A stretch of DNA of 64,000 bases, from contig CANMCO010000002.1 in NCBI GenBank assembly GCA_947496355.1, positions 186,001 to 250,000 on the forward strand, written 5' to 3'. Position numbers and translations under genes: made by a program. This DNA is from an uncultured Aquimarina sp. GTDB taxonomy: Bacteria; Bacteroidota; Bacteroidia; Flavobacteriales; Flavobacteriaceae. Positions 8,580 to 17,869 of this stretch are shown one piece after another. Each line of letters starts with the position of its first letter. The first letter of the stretch is position 1. The notes under the pieces are model-generated. The model was not told the origin of the DNA and searched no databases. It was given only the letters and a program-made list of their open reading frames with translations.

Positions 8580-11411
8580 TTAATGAGCCTCTAACCAGTT
8601 ATTGCCTAATCCAAGGTCTACATCTAATGGCACTGCCAAATAATACGCATTTTCCATTTCTGTTTTGATTAGGGTTTGAATAGTTTCTAGTTCTGGTTTA
8701 TATACATCAAAAACCAATTCATCATGTACCTGTAGTAACATTTTGGTTTTGTAGCCTCCTTCTTTTAGCTTTTTATGAATATTGATCATTGCAATCTTTA
8801 TAATATCAGCCGCACTACCTTGTATAGGAGCATTTACCGCATTTCTTTCTGCAGCTCCACGTACTATAGCGTTAGCAGAATTAATGTCTTTAAGATATCT
8901 ACGCCTTCCTAGTACCGTTTGTACATATCCATTGTCTCTTGCAAAATCTACCAGCTCACTCATGTAGTTTCGCAATTTGGGATAGGTTTTGTAATAAGTG
9001 TCGATTAATTCTTTGGCTTCACTACGCGATAAACTGGTTTGGTTACTTAGTCCAAAAGCTGAAACTCCATATATGATTCCGAAGTTTACCGTTTTGGCAT
9101 TGCTACGTTGTTCCCTGCTTACTTCACTTAACGGAACATCAAAAACCTTGGCTGCGGTAGAAGCATGAATATCTTCTCCATTTTTAAAAGCTTCGATCAT
9201 CGTTTCTTCCTCACTCAAGGCAGCTATGATACGTAGTTCTATCTGCGAATAATCCGCTGCTAATAGCGTATATTCTTCACTTCTTGGTATAAATGCTTTA
9301 CGTACTTGTCTTCCTCGTTCTGTACGAATTGGGATATTCTGTAAGTTGGGGTTGTTTGAGCTTAATCGCCCTGTAGCAGCAACGGTTTGCATATAATCTG
9401 TATGCACTCTTCCGGTATTTTCATTTACTTGAGTAGGTAATGCATCTACATAAGTGCTTTTAAGCTTTGACAACCCACGAAAATCTAATATGTTTTGAAT
9501 AATCTCATGATCTTTTGCTAAGTAGGACAGTACATCTTCTGCAGTAGAATACTGACCAGTTTTTGTCTTTTTGGGTTTGTCAACCAACTTCATTTTTTCA
9601 AATAAAATTACTCCCAATTGCTTAGGCGATGCGATATTAAATTCTTCTCCAGCTTCGGTGTAGATTTTGCTTTCTAAACTCTTAATATCACCATCTAATT
9701 CTTTGGATAATGATTCTAGGAATTCTTTATTCAAATTAATTCCTTCAACCTCCATGTCGGCCAGTACTCGCAATAGAGGAATTTCTATATTTTCAAATAA
9801 AGAGACTGTATTTGCTTCTTTTAATTCTGGTGCAAAGTGCTCTTTGAGCTGAAATGTGATATCTGCATCTTCTACAGCATATTCAGTTTGTTGATCTACA
9901 GGTACTTTCCTGAAAGAGAGTTGGTTCTTTCCTTTTTTGCCAATTAACTCTGTTATAGAGACCGGTGTATAGTTGAGGTATGTTTCTGAAAGCACATCCA
10001 TGTTATGTCTCATATCCGGATTAATCAGGTAGTGAGCAAGCATGGTATCAAATAACTCTCCTTTTACCTCAATATCGTATTTTGCTAGTACTTTGATATC
10101 GTATTTCAGGTTTTGGCCAATCTTCAAAATATTTTCTGCCTCAAAAAACGGACGTAACTGTTCAATAAGTTCTTGTGCTTCATTCCGATCTTCGGGAAAC
10201 GGAATGTAAAATCCTTTTCCAGCTTCCCAAGAAAAAGCAATTCCTACTAACTCTGCAGTAAGAGGATTAAGACCAGTGGTTTCTGTGTCAAAGCACACAT
10301 TGTCTTGTTTTTGTAAGTTCTGCAGAAACAATTTCATTGCCATGCCTGGAGCAATACTTTGATAAAAATGCTCAGTGTTAGCAATCGTCTTTCTCCCTGA
10401 AAAGGAGGAGGTTGCTGTATCATCGGTTTGATCATCACCGCCAAATAATGAAAACTGACCGGCACCTGCTTGGCTGGTTTTTTTCTCTACAGTGGAAGGG
10501 GTAGATTTTTGTGTTGTGGTTGTATCTTCTTCAGAAAATATTTTGACAAATTGGTCGGTTAATCTTCTAAATTCAAGTTCTTCAAAAATGGTTCTTACTT
10601 TTCCTTCATCTGGGGCTGTGAGTTTATAGTCTTCAGCATTAAAAACTACATCACAATCCAGAATAATTGTGGCTAATTTTTTAGAAAGCAGCCCTAATTC
10701 TGCATTGGCTTCAACTTTCTCTTTCATTTTACCTTTCAACTGGTCGGTATTTGCTAAAAGTCCTTCCATAGAGCCATATGCTGCAATAAATTTTTTGGCG
10801 GTCTTATCTCCAACGCCCGGTAATCCGGGAATATTATCAACTGCATCGCCCATCATACCAAGATAATCGATTACTTGCTCTGGTCTTTCGACTTCAAATC
10901 TTTTCTGAACTTCTGGAATGCCCCAAATTTCTATACCATTTCCCATTCGTGCCGGACGATACATAAAGATATTTTCAGAAACTAATTGTGCGTAATCTTT
11001 ATCTGGCGTAACCATATAGGTTTGATACCCTTCTTTTTCTGCTTGTTTCGCTATGGTTCCTATGAGATCATCTGCTTCTACGCCTGCACGTTCGATAATT
11101 GGAATATGCATAGCCTTAAGGATCTCCTGGATAATTGGTACTGCGATTTTTATAGCTTCTGGAGTTTCATCGCGATTAGCTTTGTATTCTGGAAATATCT
11201 CTAAACGATCTTTACTTCCTTGTTTGTCAAAGGCCACCGCCAGATGGTCTGGTTTTTCTCTTTTTATTACATCAAACAATGAATTTACAAAGCCCATTAT
11301 AGCCGAAGTATCCTGCCCCTTAGAATTGATTCTTGGATTTTTGATAAGTGCGTAATATCCTCGAAAAATAAGAGCAAATGCATCTAGAAGAAAAAGACGT
11401 TTTTGTGACAT
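8580..11411 (-). CDS. polA: DNA polymerase I
   Basis: Repair and Okazaki-fragment polymerase, 943 residues, all three domains present. Residues 1 to about 290 form the 5'-3' exonuclease (LLDAFALIFRGYYAL, EADDLIGTIAKQA, TPDKDYAQLV, GDAVDNIPGLPGVGDKTA). Residues about 345-535 form the 3'-5' exonuclease with its catalytic DTET motif intact (near 373) and YAVEDADITFQL, so proofreading should work. Residues about 560-943 form the polymerase: motif A DYSQIELRI (near 720), motif B RSNAKTVNFGIIYG, and motif C QVHDELVFDV (near 898). It is monocistronic on the minus strand with a long AT-rich upstream region. Confidence 0.98.
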   Translation of the reverse strand: MSQKRLFLLDAFALIFRGYYALIKNPRINSKGQDTSAIMGFVNSLFDVIKREKPDHLAVAFDKQGSKDRLEIFPEYKANRDETPEAIKIAVPIIQEILKAMHIPIIERAGVEADDLIGTIAKQAEKEGYQTYMVTPDKDYAQLVSENIFMYRPARMGNGIEIWGIPEVQKRFEVERPEQVIDYLGMMGDAVDNIPGLPGVGDKTAKKFIAAYGSMEGLLANTDQLKGKMKEKVEANAELGLLSKKLATIILDCDVVFNAEDYKLTAPDEGKVRTIFEELEFRRLTDQFVKIFSEEDTTTTQKSTPSTVEKKTSQAGAGQFSLFGGDDQTDDTATSSFSGRKTIANTEHFYQSIAPGMAMKLFLQNLQKQDNVCFDTETTGLNPLTAELVGIAFSWEAGKGFYIPFPEDRNEAQELIEQLRPFFEAENILKIGQNLKYDIKVLAKYDIEVKGELFDTMLAHYLINPDMRHNMDVLSETYLNYTPVSITELIGKKGKNQLSFRKVPVDQQTEYAVEDADITFQLKEHFAPELKEANTVSLFENIEIPLLRVLADMEVEGINLNKEFLESLSKELDGDIKSLESKIYTEAGEEFNIASPKQLGVILFEKMKLVDKPKKTKTGQYSTAEDVLSYLAKDHEIIQNILDFRGLSKLKSTYVDALPTQVNENTGRVHTDYMQTVAATGRLSSNNPNLQNIPIRTERGRQVRKAFIPRSEEYTLLAADYSQIELRIIAALSEEETMIEAFKNGEDIHASTAAKVFDVPLSEVSREQRSNAKTVNFGIIYGVSAFGLSNQTSLSRSEAKELIDTYYKTYPKLRNYMSELVDFARDNGYVQTVLGRRRYLKDINSANAIVRGAAERNAVNAPIQGSAADIIKIAMINIHKKLKEGGYKTKMLLQVHDELVFDVYKPELETIQTLIKTEMENAYYLAVPLDVDLGLGNNWLEAH

Positions 11412-11818
11412 GGTATGAGTTAAATTTTAGAAATGCAATATAAAAAGAAGATTGATCAATTGGGCTTCAAAACTTAGAATTAATGCAAAAAGAAATGCCG
11501 CCAATTACTGACGGCATTTCGCCCCAAAATAAAATTGATAACAATGTATCAACTACTATAAATACGATTGTAATTGTTTATATATAAATATTAACTTTAA
11601 TTAATACTATTTATTATCTAAATAAATCAAAATTATTGTTCGAAGTTACAAATAAAAAATCTACTTCTGAAAGAAAACATTAAGATTTATGATTTTAGAA
11701 GGGTGCTATTTTAACTCTTTTGGATGTTTACTTTATTATATCGTTAATTTTAACTTAAAAATAGCTTCAAATTAAAAAGGAGAGATAGTTTTGCTTTGTT
11801 AATGAATTAGATTGTTTT
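11412..11818. other. 407-bp AT-rich gap between polA and the phosphoesterase gene
   Basis: No convincing gene is seen. The gap contains the divergent upstream regions of polA and the phosphoesterase, one strong inverted repeat at 11492-11520 and a small one at 11535-11552 (TTGATA/TATCAA). A -7-like TAGTTTTG lies at 11786-11793, 25 bp before the phosphoesterase ATG, without a good -33 partner. Confidence 0.6.
11484..11520 (-). terminator. Minus-strand hairpin followed by T-run, of unassigned gene
   Basis: On the minus strand GAAATGCCG (11520-11512) pairs with CGGCATTTC (11500-11492) and is followed by TTTTTGC. This is terminator-like but lies upstream of polA, where it would end a transcript begun within the gap. 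It may mark the 3' end of a small RNA. Confidence 0.45.
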
Positions 11819-13057
11819 ATGCGCTGGTTAATCCCAATATTTTTATACTTGCTTTTAGAGGTTTATGCTTTTCAAGTAATAAGAACTGTTACAAAAAATC
11901 AATTAATACAAATTGGCTACTTAGTATTGTCTTTGGCAATCTTGGGGTATGTTATTTATATTTTTGCAAATTATGACCGTAGTGTTGGGCCTAACAAATA
12001 TACTTTGCGAGCTAGTGCTATGTTATTATTGACTTTGGTGCCAAAATTGATTTTGGTGTTATTTATTTTTGGTGAAGATATTATAAGAGTTTGCGTAGCG
12101 GGATATACTTATCTTACTAATACATTTTTTGAGGGAACAGCAACACAGTATTTGCCAGATAGAAGGGAGTTTATTAGTAAGTTGGCTATAGGGGTGGCTG
12201 CTATCCCTTTTGTAGGGTTATTGCATGGCATTTTTAGAGGAAAGTACAATTTTAAGGTTATAAGTCACGTGCTGTATTTTGATGATCTTCCGGAGGTGTT
12301 TGATGGTTTTCGTATTACACAAATATCAGATATTCATTCTGGTAGTTTTGATGATCCAGAAAAAATTGAATACGCGGTAGACTTAATTAATGAACAAGAA
12401 ACCGATCTTCTTCTTTTTACCGGGGATATTGTTAATACAATGGCTAAAGAAATGGATGATTGGGTTGATACTTTTAAGCGTATTAAAACTCCAGAACATG
12501 GAAAGTATTCGGTTTTGGGGAATCATGATTATGGAGAGTATGTCACTTGGGATAGTGAAGCAGAGAAAGAGGCTAATTTTCAGGCAATAAAAGATATTCA
12601 TAATAAAATCGATTTTAATCTGTTACTTAATGATAGTGCTTTCGTAGAAAAAGATGGTGAACGGCTTGCTGTAATAGGAGTTGAGAACTGGGGGCATAAT
12701 TTTAAGAAAGCGGGAGATTTGGCCAAAGCATCAGAAAAAGTAGCCAAGGAGGATTTCAAAATTTTACTTAGCCATGATCCTTCGCATTGGGAATACGAGG
12801 TTAAGAAACATGATGATCATTTTCATCTTACTTTGAGTGGTCATACTCATGGATTTCAGTTTGGTATTGAAATCCCTGGATTAGTAAGATGGAGTCCTGT
12901 GCAATACGTGTATAAGCAATGGGCGGGAATGTATAATGAAATGGGTCGCTATCTTAATGTAAACCGTGGATTTGGTTTTCATGCCTTTCCTGGAAGGGTG
13001 GGAATTTGGCCCGAGATCACTTTAATTGAATTGAGAAAGGGGAGTGAACCTTCTTAG
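11819..13057 (+). CDS. Membrane-anchored metallophosphoesterase
   Basis: A 412-residue protein with about four membrane helices in residues 1-150 and a cytoplasmic or periplasmic calcineurin-like domain in about 155-405. All metal-binding motifs of the family are visible: DIH in ITQISDIHSG (near 171), GD in FTGDIVN (near 202), GNHD in LGNHDYGEY (near 233), the SHDPSHW histidine and GHTHG in LSGHTHGFQFG (near 341). It resembles the YkuE/YaeI group, some of which act on phospholipid or nucleotide phosphoesters; the substrate here is unknown. The gene is followed 79 bp later by the thioredoxin-fold gene. Confidence 0.9.
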   Translation: MRWLIPIFLYLLLEVYAFQVIRTVTKNQLIQIGYLVLSLAILGYVIYIFANYDRSVGPNKYTLRASAMLLLTLVPKLILVLFIFGEDIIRVCVAGYTYLTNTFFEGTATQYLPDRREFISKLAIGVAAIPFVGLLHGIFRGKYNFKVISHVLYFDDLPEVFDGFRITQISDIHSGSFDDPEKIEYAVDLINEQETDLLLFTGDIVNTMAKEMDDWVDTFKRIKTPEHGKYSVLGNHDYGEYVTWDSEAEKEANFQAIKDIHNKIDFNLLLNDSAFVEKDGERLAVIGVENWGHNFKKAGDLAKASEKVAKEDFKILLSHDPSHWEYEVKKHDDHFHLTLSGHTHGFQFGIEIPGLVRWSPVQYVYKQWAGMYNEMGRYLNVNRGFGFHAFPGRVGIWPEITLIELRKGSEPS

Positions 13058-13136
13058 TTCTAAGAAAGTGTTATATTTACAATTGTTTAGAGGTTAATTT
13101 ATAACAATATAGACCGAAACATAAAAGTTTTTGAAC

Positions 13137-13433
13137 ATGTCAAAGTTTGGAGATATAATAGGTAATGAAATCCCAGTCTTATTGGATTTTTATACCGAGT
13201 GGAATGAACCTTCTGTTGCAATGCATCCAGTTTTAAGGGATGTGGCTGCGGCTCTTGGGGATAAAGCTAAAGTAATTAAGATTGATGTGGATAAAAATGA
13301 GGAGTTGGCAACAGCACTACGAATCAAAGGACTTCCAACATTAATGATTTATAAAGAAGGTGAAATGGTTTGGAGGCAAAGTGGAGAGCAAGATGCGAAT
13401 ACTTTGATCGGTCTTATGAAGGAGTACGTTTAA
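13137..13433 (+). CDS. Thioredoxin-fold protein lacking the CxxC active site
   Basis: A 98-residue single-domain thioredoxin-like protein. The fold signatures are clear: VLLDFYTEW, KVIKIDVDKNEELATALRIKGLPTLMIYKEGE with the conserved cis-proline in GLPT, and a terminal helix. At the active site, where thioredoxins carry WCGPC, this protein has WNEPS, and the whole chain contains no cysteine. It cannot catalyse dithiol exchange and may act as a binding or chaperone-like protein. The ATG at 13137 is preferred over an in-frame TTG at 13131. It ends 2 bp before the stop of the convergent deacetylase gene. Confidence 0.88.
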   Translation: MSKFGDIIGNEIPVLLDFYTEWNEPSVAMHPVLRDVAAALGDKAKVIKIDVDKNEELATALRIKGLPTLMIYKEGEMVWRQSGEQDANTLIGLMKEYV

Positions 13434-13435
13434 GG

Positions 13436-14074
13436 CTAGATCTTGTCAAAAATAAACCCTTTTTTAGTAAAATAATCCAAGACTTTTGGTAGCGCATATG
13501 TTAAGTTTTTTGACGCTTTAATACTGTCATGAAAAACGATAATACTTCCTTGTTCTGTATTTTGAATTACATTTTGTAAACACACTTCTGGAGTACTATT
13601 TTGTTCCCAATCTTTTGATAAAACATCCCAAAGTATAATCTTATATCCAATTTTTTCTAATATTTTAAATTTAGAATAACTTATTTGTCCGTAAGGGGGT
13701 CTAAAAATCCTTTGTTCTGGCAAAATTTCTATGTGCTTGAGCATAGTGTTTTCACAATCAGTTATATTTTTTAGATATGCTCTAGAGCTACTTTTCCAGG
13801 CTTTTAGGTGATTCATAGTGTGATTTCCAACGCTATGACCTTCAGAAACTATTTTATTAAAAATTTCAGGGTGCTTTTTAATGTTTTCTCCAATACAAAA
13901 AAAAGTTGCATTGGCATTGTGCAGCCTAAGTTGATCTAAAACAAATTCTGTAATATCGGGTATAGGCCCATCATCAAAAGTAAGGTACAATTTCTTCTCA
14001 TTTTTAACATAAAGATCCCAGGTATATGATGAGAAGAATTGCTTTAGGACCTTAGGTGTTTTACTAGGAATCAA
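13436..14074 (-). CDS. Polysaccharide deacetylase family protein (NodB domain)
   Basis: A 212-residue enzyme of carbohydrate esterase family 4, which removes N-acetyl groups from peptidoglycan or other amino-sugar polymers. The five NodB motifs are present: TFDDGP (near 31-36), the zinc motif HTMNH in GNHTMNHL, RPPYGQ, LWDVLSKDW, and the terminal VFHDS. No signal peptide is evident, so location is unclear. No ATG exists at the proper position: the reading frame begins with TTG at 14072-14074, and the true start may be another non-ATG codon slightly upstream. A hairpin terminator at 14093-14122 separates it from the upstream DUF2723 gene. Confidence 0.88.
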   Translation of the reverse strand: MIPSKTPKVLKQFFSSYTWDLYVKNEKKLYLTFDDGPIPDITEFVLDQLRLHNANATFFCIGENIKKHPEIFNKIVSEGHSVGNHTMNHLKAWKSSSRAYLKNITDCENTMLKHIEILPEQRIFRPPYGQISYSKFKILEKIGYKIILWDVLSKDWEQNSTPEVCLQNVIQNTEQGSIIVFHDSIKASKNLTYALPKVLDYFTKKGFIFDKI

Positions 14075-14092
14075 GTGTATTATAAGATTAAT

Positions 14093-14123
14093 AAAAAGTG
14101 AGCCCCTTAGGACCCACTTTTTT
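14093..14123 (-). terminator. Terminator after the DUF2723 gene
   Basis: On the minus strand AAAAAGTG (14122-14115) pairs with CACTTTTT (14100-14093), with GGTCC/GGGCT partly extending the stem, immediately after the stop of the DUF2723 gene. The A-rich ends would make it work mainly on the minus strand. Confidence 0.65.
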
Positions 14124-14125
14124 AA

Positions 14126-17100
14126 TTATTGTGGTATGGTATCTAAAGAATCCAGCGCTTTTTCCTGATTCTGGAATTCTTTAATTAACGCTTCTTCTTG
14201 TTTGCGTAGTTCTTCTTCGTCATCGTATCCTTCATCTGCAGAATAAAGGCGTGTAAATAATCCAAGATATTTGTTGAATTCATCTGCTTTTTCCTCTATC
14301 ATTTCTCGATCTTGATTAATCAGCAATAGATCTACTACACTTCTGTATCGTTCTACATTGGTAACGATATCTTCAGCATAGTGATATTGATCTTTCAGTT
14401 CAAGGCTTCCAAAATAGGTGAGTTGTTCTTGATATTTTTTGGCAACTTTATTCCAAAGATCACGTGCTTTTTGTTTTTCACCAACTTGATAATACCCTGT
14501 CACATATGGCTCAAGTAGTGTGTAATATTCATAGTATTCAATTGGCATTTTGTCCATAGCCAAATCGATTATTTCTTTAGCTTTATCTTTCTTGCCTTCT
14601 TGTATAAGTGCTTCTACTAATCTTGCAAGATTGCTTCTATAAGTAATTGCATTTTTTCTGGTTTCGGGATCATGATATATGTTTGGATCATTACTATTAC
14701 CCCAGTCCCAACTAGTGACATTTTTGTACATAAGATCAGTGTCAATTCTACCCATTTCAAAAGGATTACGTTTATCCAATTTTGTGCGAATTGGTACAAG
14801 CTTATAAGTAACGCCATCTAGTTGTAAGTAATCTTTCATCCATAAAAAATCATCATCACCATAACTTCCTCCTGTAAAATACATAGGTCTTTCCCAGTTG
14901 TTATTGGCAAGGATATCCAACATAAGCAATCTGTTTTTAAATAGTAGATCTCCTTTTAGATGAATATCAATATATGGTACAATAAGGTCCGCATCTTCTT
15001 GAGAGACTATCCCGTTTCTAAGTACAGCTTCCTTATTTACTGGTATTCTTATGTGTTTTGAAGGGAATGTATTTACTTTTTTACCACTTTGTAGGTCTCC
15101 TTTGGTTCTTGGGTCATCAGTTTCTATCCATCTCAGCCAGTTTTTGATGAGCATGGTGTCATTAGTAACGGGTTTAAAATAGATAGCATCATTATTTCCA
15201 AATCTATAGAAATCATGAGTCAATTGCGATGGTATTGGTTTGCCTTCATATGCTGCTCTTTTCATTTGATCGATATACCAATCTGTTGCAAAAAGACTTG
15301 TGTTTACTGTTCGAACATCAGTTCGATAGCCTTCGATCTCCTGGGCATACCATAAAGCAAATGTATCATTGTCACCAATAGTAAATAGAATTGCGTCCTG
15401 CTGGCAGGACTGTAAATACATTTTTGCCATCGCTTGGGCTGTGTATCTATTAGAGCGATCATGGTCATCCCAGTTTTCTGAAGCTAATAGAACAGGAACT
15501 GCTAATAGACAAACCCCTGTTACTATAGGAGCAAGAAGTTTTGGTTTTAAATACCCTTTGAGTAGATCAAATAATGCGTAGACGCCAAATCCTATCCAAA
15601 TGGAGAATACGTAAAATGATCCTACCAATGCATAATCTCGTTCTCTTGGTTCAAAGGGTCTTTCGTTAAGATATATTTTTAGAGCTAAGCCAGTAAATAA
15701 AAAGAAAACTAGTAATACCCAAAAGTTTTTCTTATCACGTTGAAGCATAAATACAAATCCAATCAACCCGAGTAAAAGAGGTAAAAAGTAATAGGTGTTT
15801 CGTGCTTTATTTTTGAGAGCATCGCTTGGTAAGTTATCCTGTGACCCAAGACGCAATTCGTCAATAAATTTTATGCCACTGAGCCAGTTTCCTTCTAAAT
15901 TTGTTAGATTACCTTGGTTATCATCTTGTCTTCCGACAAAATTCCACATAAAATATCTCCAATACATATACCCCATTTGATAGTCAAACATATAGATAAT
16001 GTTATCCCATAGCGACGGTTTTTGCACGTCTAGGTAATTGCCAAAGGATTGTAAGAATTTATGATAATCATCATTATCCAGTTTTCCGCTTGCATACTCT
16101 CTTCTAAATTGTGTAACGGCATTAAGCAATTCTTCTTCACTTTGATACTCTGGTTTTATTGTGAATTTTGTTGGGCCAGTAAACTCCATGTAATTAGAAA
16201 TATGCTCTGTGCTCCACATTCTTGGTAAAAACGCTTTGTGCGCATCGTCAAGATTTTGTTTAGCATTTTTCCAATCGTTTACAATAACATATTTCCCGCT
16301 TTTCAGGTCCTTTTCATATTTTGGCTTATCATCTTCATATGGCCTATTTTTATCTAATTGGGCGTAAATTTCTGTAAATTGCGGTCCATAAAAAAGATGA
16401 GTTTCTGGATACTGTTCAAGATTATAATAAGCTAACAGCTCTCTAGCATTGTTAGGGTTATTCTCATTAATAACTGTTCCCGCATTTGCCCTAATTGGTA
16501 GCATTACCCAACTAGAAAACCCAACTAATATAAAAACAACACATAATAATAGTGTGTTTAGTTGGACATAGTCTTTTTTACGTGTGTATTTTATCCCGAA
16601 ATAGAAAGCGGCTATAATAATAAGTCCGGCGATAATTGTTCCTGAATTAAAAGGCAGGCCAATAGAATTAACAAAAAACACTTCGGCGGCACCAAAGAAT
16701 TTTAAAGTAGATGGTAATAATAATTTGAAAATGAATAATAATATAGCTACTACAACTACATTGGCAATAACAAAGTTCTTTACAGTTATCTCTTTATAGT
16801 TTTTGAAGTAATATAATAGTCCAATTGCAGGAATGGATAATAATCCCATAAAATGTACTCCAAATGATAACCCAACTATAAAAGAGATTAAAATAAGCCA
16901 TTTATTCCCTCTTGGTTTATGCATGTCTCGTTCCCAAAGCAATCCAAGATAAAAAAGTACGGATAAGATGCATATCGCCATAGCGTACACTTCGGCTTCT
17001 ACAGCATTAAACCAGAAGCTATCGGTGAAAGTAAAGGCTAATGCGCCAACAATACCACTGCCTAATACGGCAAAGGCTTTGCCTTGCGTAAATTCTTCAT

Positions 17101-17428
17101 CTTTGGTGATTAGTTTTTTTACGAGAATCGTAATCGACCAAAACATAAATAATATGGCAAAAGCACTAGCAAAAGCAGAAGTCATATTGACCATCAAAGC
17201 AATTTGAGTTGGGTCAGAAGCAAAAGCGCTGGCAAAAGCCCCAATCATCTGAAATAAAGGTGCTCCCGGCGGATGGCCAACCTGTAGCTTTGACGATGTT
17301 GCAATATATTCACCAGCATCCCAAAAACTGGCTGTTGGTTCAACTGTCATTGAGTAGACGCATAGGGCAATTGCAAATACTATCCATCCAATTATTTTAT
17401 TCCACTTGGTAAAGTTGAATGTGCTCAT
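14126..17428 (-). CDS. DUF2723 membrane protein, glycosyltransferase-like, with TPR tail
   Basis: A 1100-residue integral membrane protein. Residues 1 to about 320 and about 530-640 contain a dozen or more hydrophobic helices. The N-terminus has the DUF2723 hallmark SMTVEPTASFWDAGEYIATS with the acidic DAGE loop, then QVGHPPGAPLFQMIG, like the first loop of PMT-type GT-C enzymes. The family is related to eukaryotic TMEM260, an O-mannosyltransferase, so transfer of a sugar to exported proteins is a reasonable inference. The soluble part (about 645-930) carries ILFTIGDNDTFALWYAQEIEG and PMYFTGG motifs; residues about 935-1060 look like TPR helices. It runs on the minus strand upstream of the deacetylase, but is separated from it by a terminator. 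Confidence 0.88.
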   Translation of the reverse strand: MSTFNFTKWNKIIGWIVFAIALCVYSMTVEPTASFWDAGEYIATSSKLQVGHPPGAPLFQMIGAFASAFASDPTQIALMVNMTSAFASAFAILFMFWSITILVKKLITKDEEFTQGKAFAVLGSGIVGALAFTFTDSFWFNAVEAEVYAMAICILSVLFYLGLLWERDMHKPRGNKWLILISFIVGLSFGVHFMGLLSIPAIGLLYYFKNYKEITVKNFVIANVVVVAILLFIFKLLLPSTLKFFGAAEVFFVNSIGLPFNSGTIIAGLIIIAAFYFGIKYTRKKDYVQLNTLLLCVVFILVGFSSWVMLPIRANAGTVINENNPNNARELLAYYNLEQYPETHLFYGPQFTEIYAQLDKNRPYEDDKPKYEKDLKSGKYVIVNDWKNAKQNLDDAHKAFLPRMWSTEHISNYMEFTGPTKFTIKPEYQSEEELLNAVTQFRREYASGKLDNDDYHKFLQSFGNYLDVQKPSLWDNIIYMFDYQMGYMYWRYFMWNFVGRQDDNQGNLTNLEGNWLSGIKFIDELRLGSQDNLPSDALKNKARNTYYFLPLLLGLIGFVFMLQRDKKNFWVLLVFFLFTGLALKIYLNERPFEPRERDYALVGSFYVFSIWIGFGVYALFDLLKGYLKPKLLAPIVTGVCLLAVPVLLASENWDDHDRSNRYTAQAMAKMYLQSCQQDAILFTIGDNDTFALWYAQEIEGYRTDVRTVNTSLFATDWYIDQMKRAAYEGKPIPSQLTHDFYRFGNNDAIYFKPVTNDTMLIKNWLRWIETDDPRTKGDLQSGKKVNTFPSKHIRIPVNKEAVLRNGIVSQEDADLIVPYIDIHLKGDLLFKNRLLMLDILANNNWERPMYFTGGSYGDDDFLWMKDYLQLDGVTYKLVPIRTKLDKRNPFEMGRIDTDLMYKNVTSWDWGNSNDPNIYHDPETRKNAITYRSNLARLVEALIQEGKKDKAKEIIDLAMDKMPIEYYEYYTLLEPYVTGYYQVGEKQKARDLWNKVAKKYQEQLTYFGSLELKDQYHYAEDIVTNVERYRSVVDLLLINQDREMIEEKADEFNKYLGLFTRLYSADEGYDDEEELRKQEEALIKEFQNQEKALDSLDTIPQ

Positions 17429-17589
17429 AAAATTTATTCGGTTATATAACGTGTGGCGAATTTAGTAATAAAAATACTTTCACCTTGTTTTTTTTAGCAA
17501 ACGCTTAACACAAGTTTATATTATTATGAGATATGACCAATTGGAAATGTAGTGTTTGACGATTTTAATCGAATAAATTTAAAAAAATG

Positions 17590-17620
17590 TTTGCAGAGCC
17601 AAAAGAAAGTTTTAAATTTG
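17590..17620 (+). promoter_or_regulatory. Promoter of tRNA-Gln
   Basis: TTTG (17590-17593), 19 bases, then TAAATTTG (17613-17620) fits the Bacteroidetes promoter consensus exactly. The predicted start is about 10 bases before the mature tRNA 5' end. Confidence 0.75.
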
Positions 17621-17637
17621 CACCCGCAAAGACACAT

Positions 17638-17710
17638 TGGTCTATGGTGTAACTGGCAACACGTCTGGTTTTGGTCCAGAAGAGTCTAGGTTCGAGCCCT
17701 AGTAGACCAA
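17638..17710 (+). tRNA. tRNA-Gln (anticodon UUG)
   Basis: A full cloverleaf can be drawn: acceptor TGGTCTA (17638-17644) pairs with TAGACCA (17703-17709) with discriminator A at 17710; the anticodon stem TCTGG/CCAGA closes a seven-base loop TTTTGGT with anticodon TTG, reading CAA and, by wobble, CAG; the T arm is CTAGG-TTCGAGC-CCTAG. CCA is not encoded. The gene has its own promoter and is followed by a hairpin terminator. Confidence 0.96.
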
Positions 17711-17718
17711 CACAAATT

Positions 17719-17755
17719 GAAGGAATTGGTATTGAACTGATTCCTTCTTTTTTTT
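17719..17755 (+). terminator. Terminator of tRNA-Gln
   Basis: GAAGGAAT (17719-17726) pairs with ATTCCTTC (17740-17747) and is followed by eight T. Confidence 0.8.
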
Positions 17756-17832
17756 GAATGATATTTTTGGGCGAGAAGTTTATGCTGAGCGAGGAACGAG
17801 TCGAAGTGAGCCCTAGTAGACCAACATAAATT

Positions 17833-17869
17833 GAAGGAATTGGTATAAAACCGATTCCTTCTTTTTTTT
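17833..17869 (+). terminator. Second copy of the tRNA-Gln terminator, in the tandem repeat
   Basis: GAAGGAAT (17833-17840) and ATTCCTTC (17854-17861) with eight T following. The loop differs from the first copy, while both stem arms and the T-run are preserved. Confidence 0.7.
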
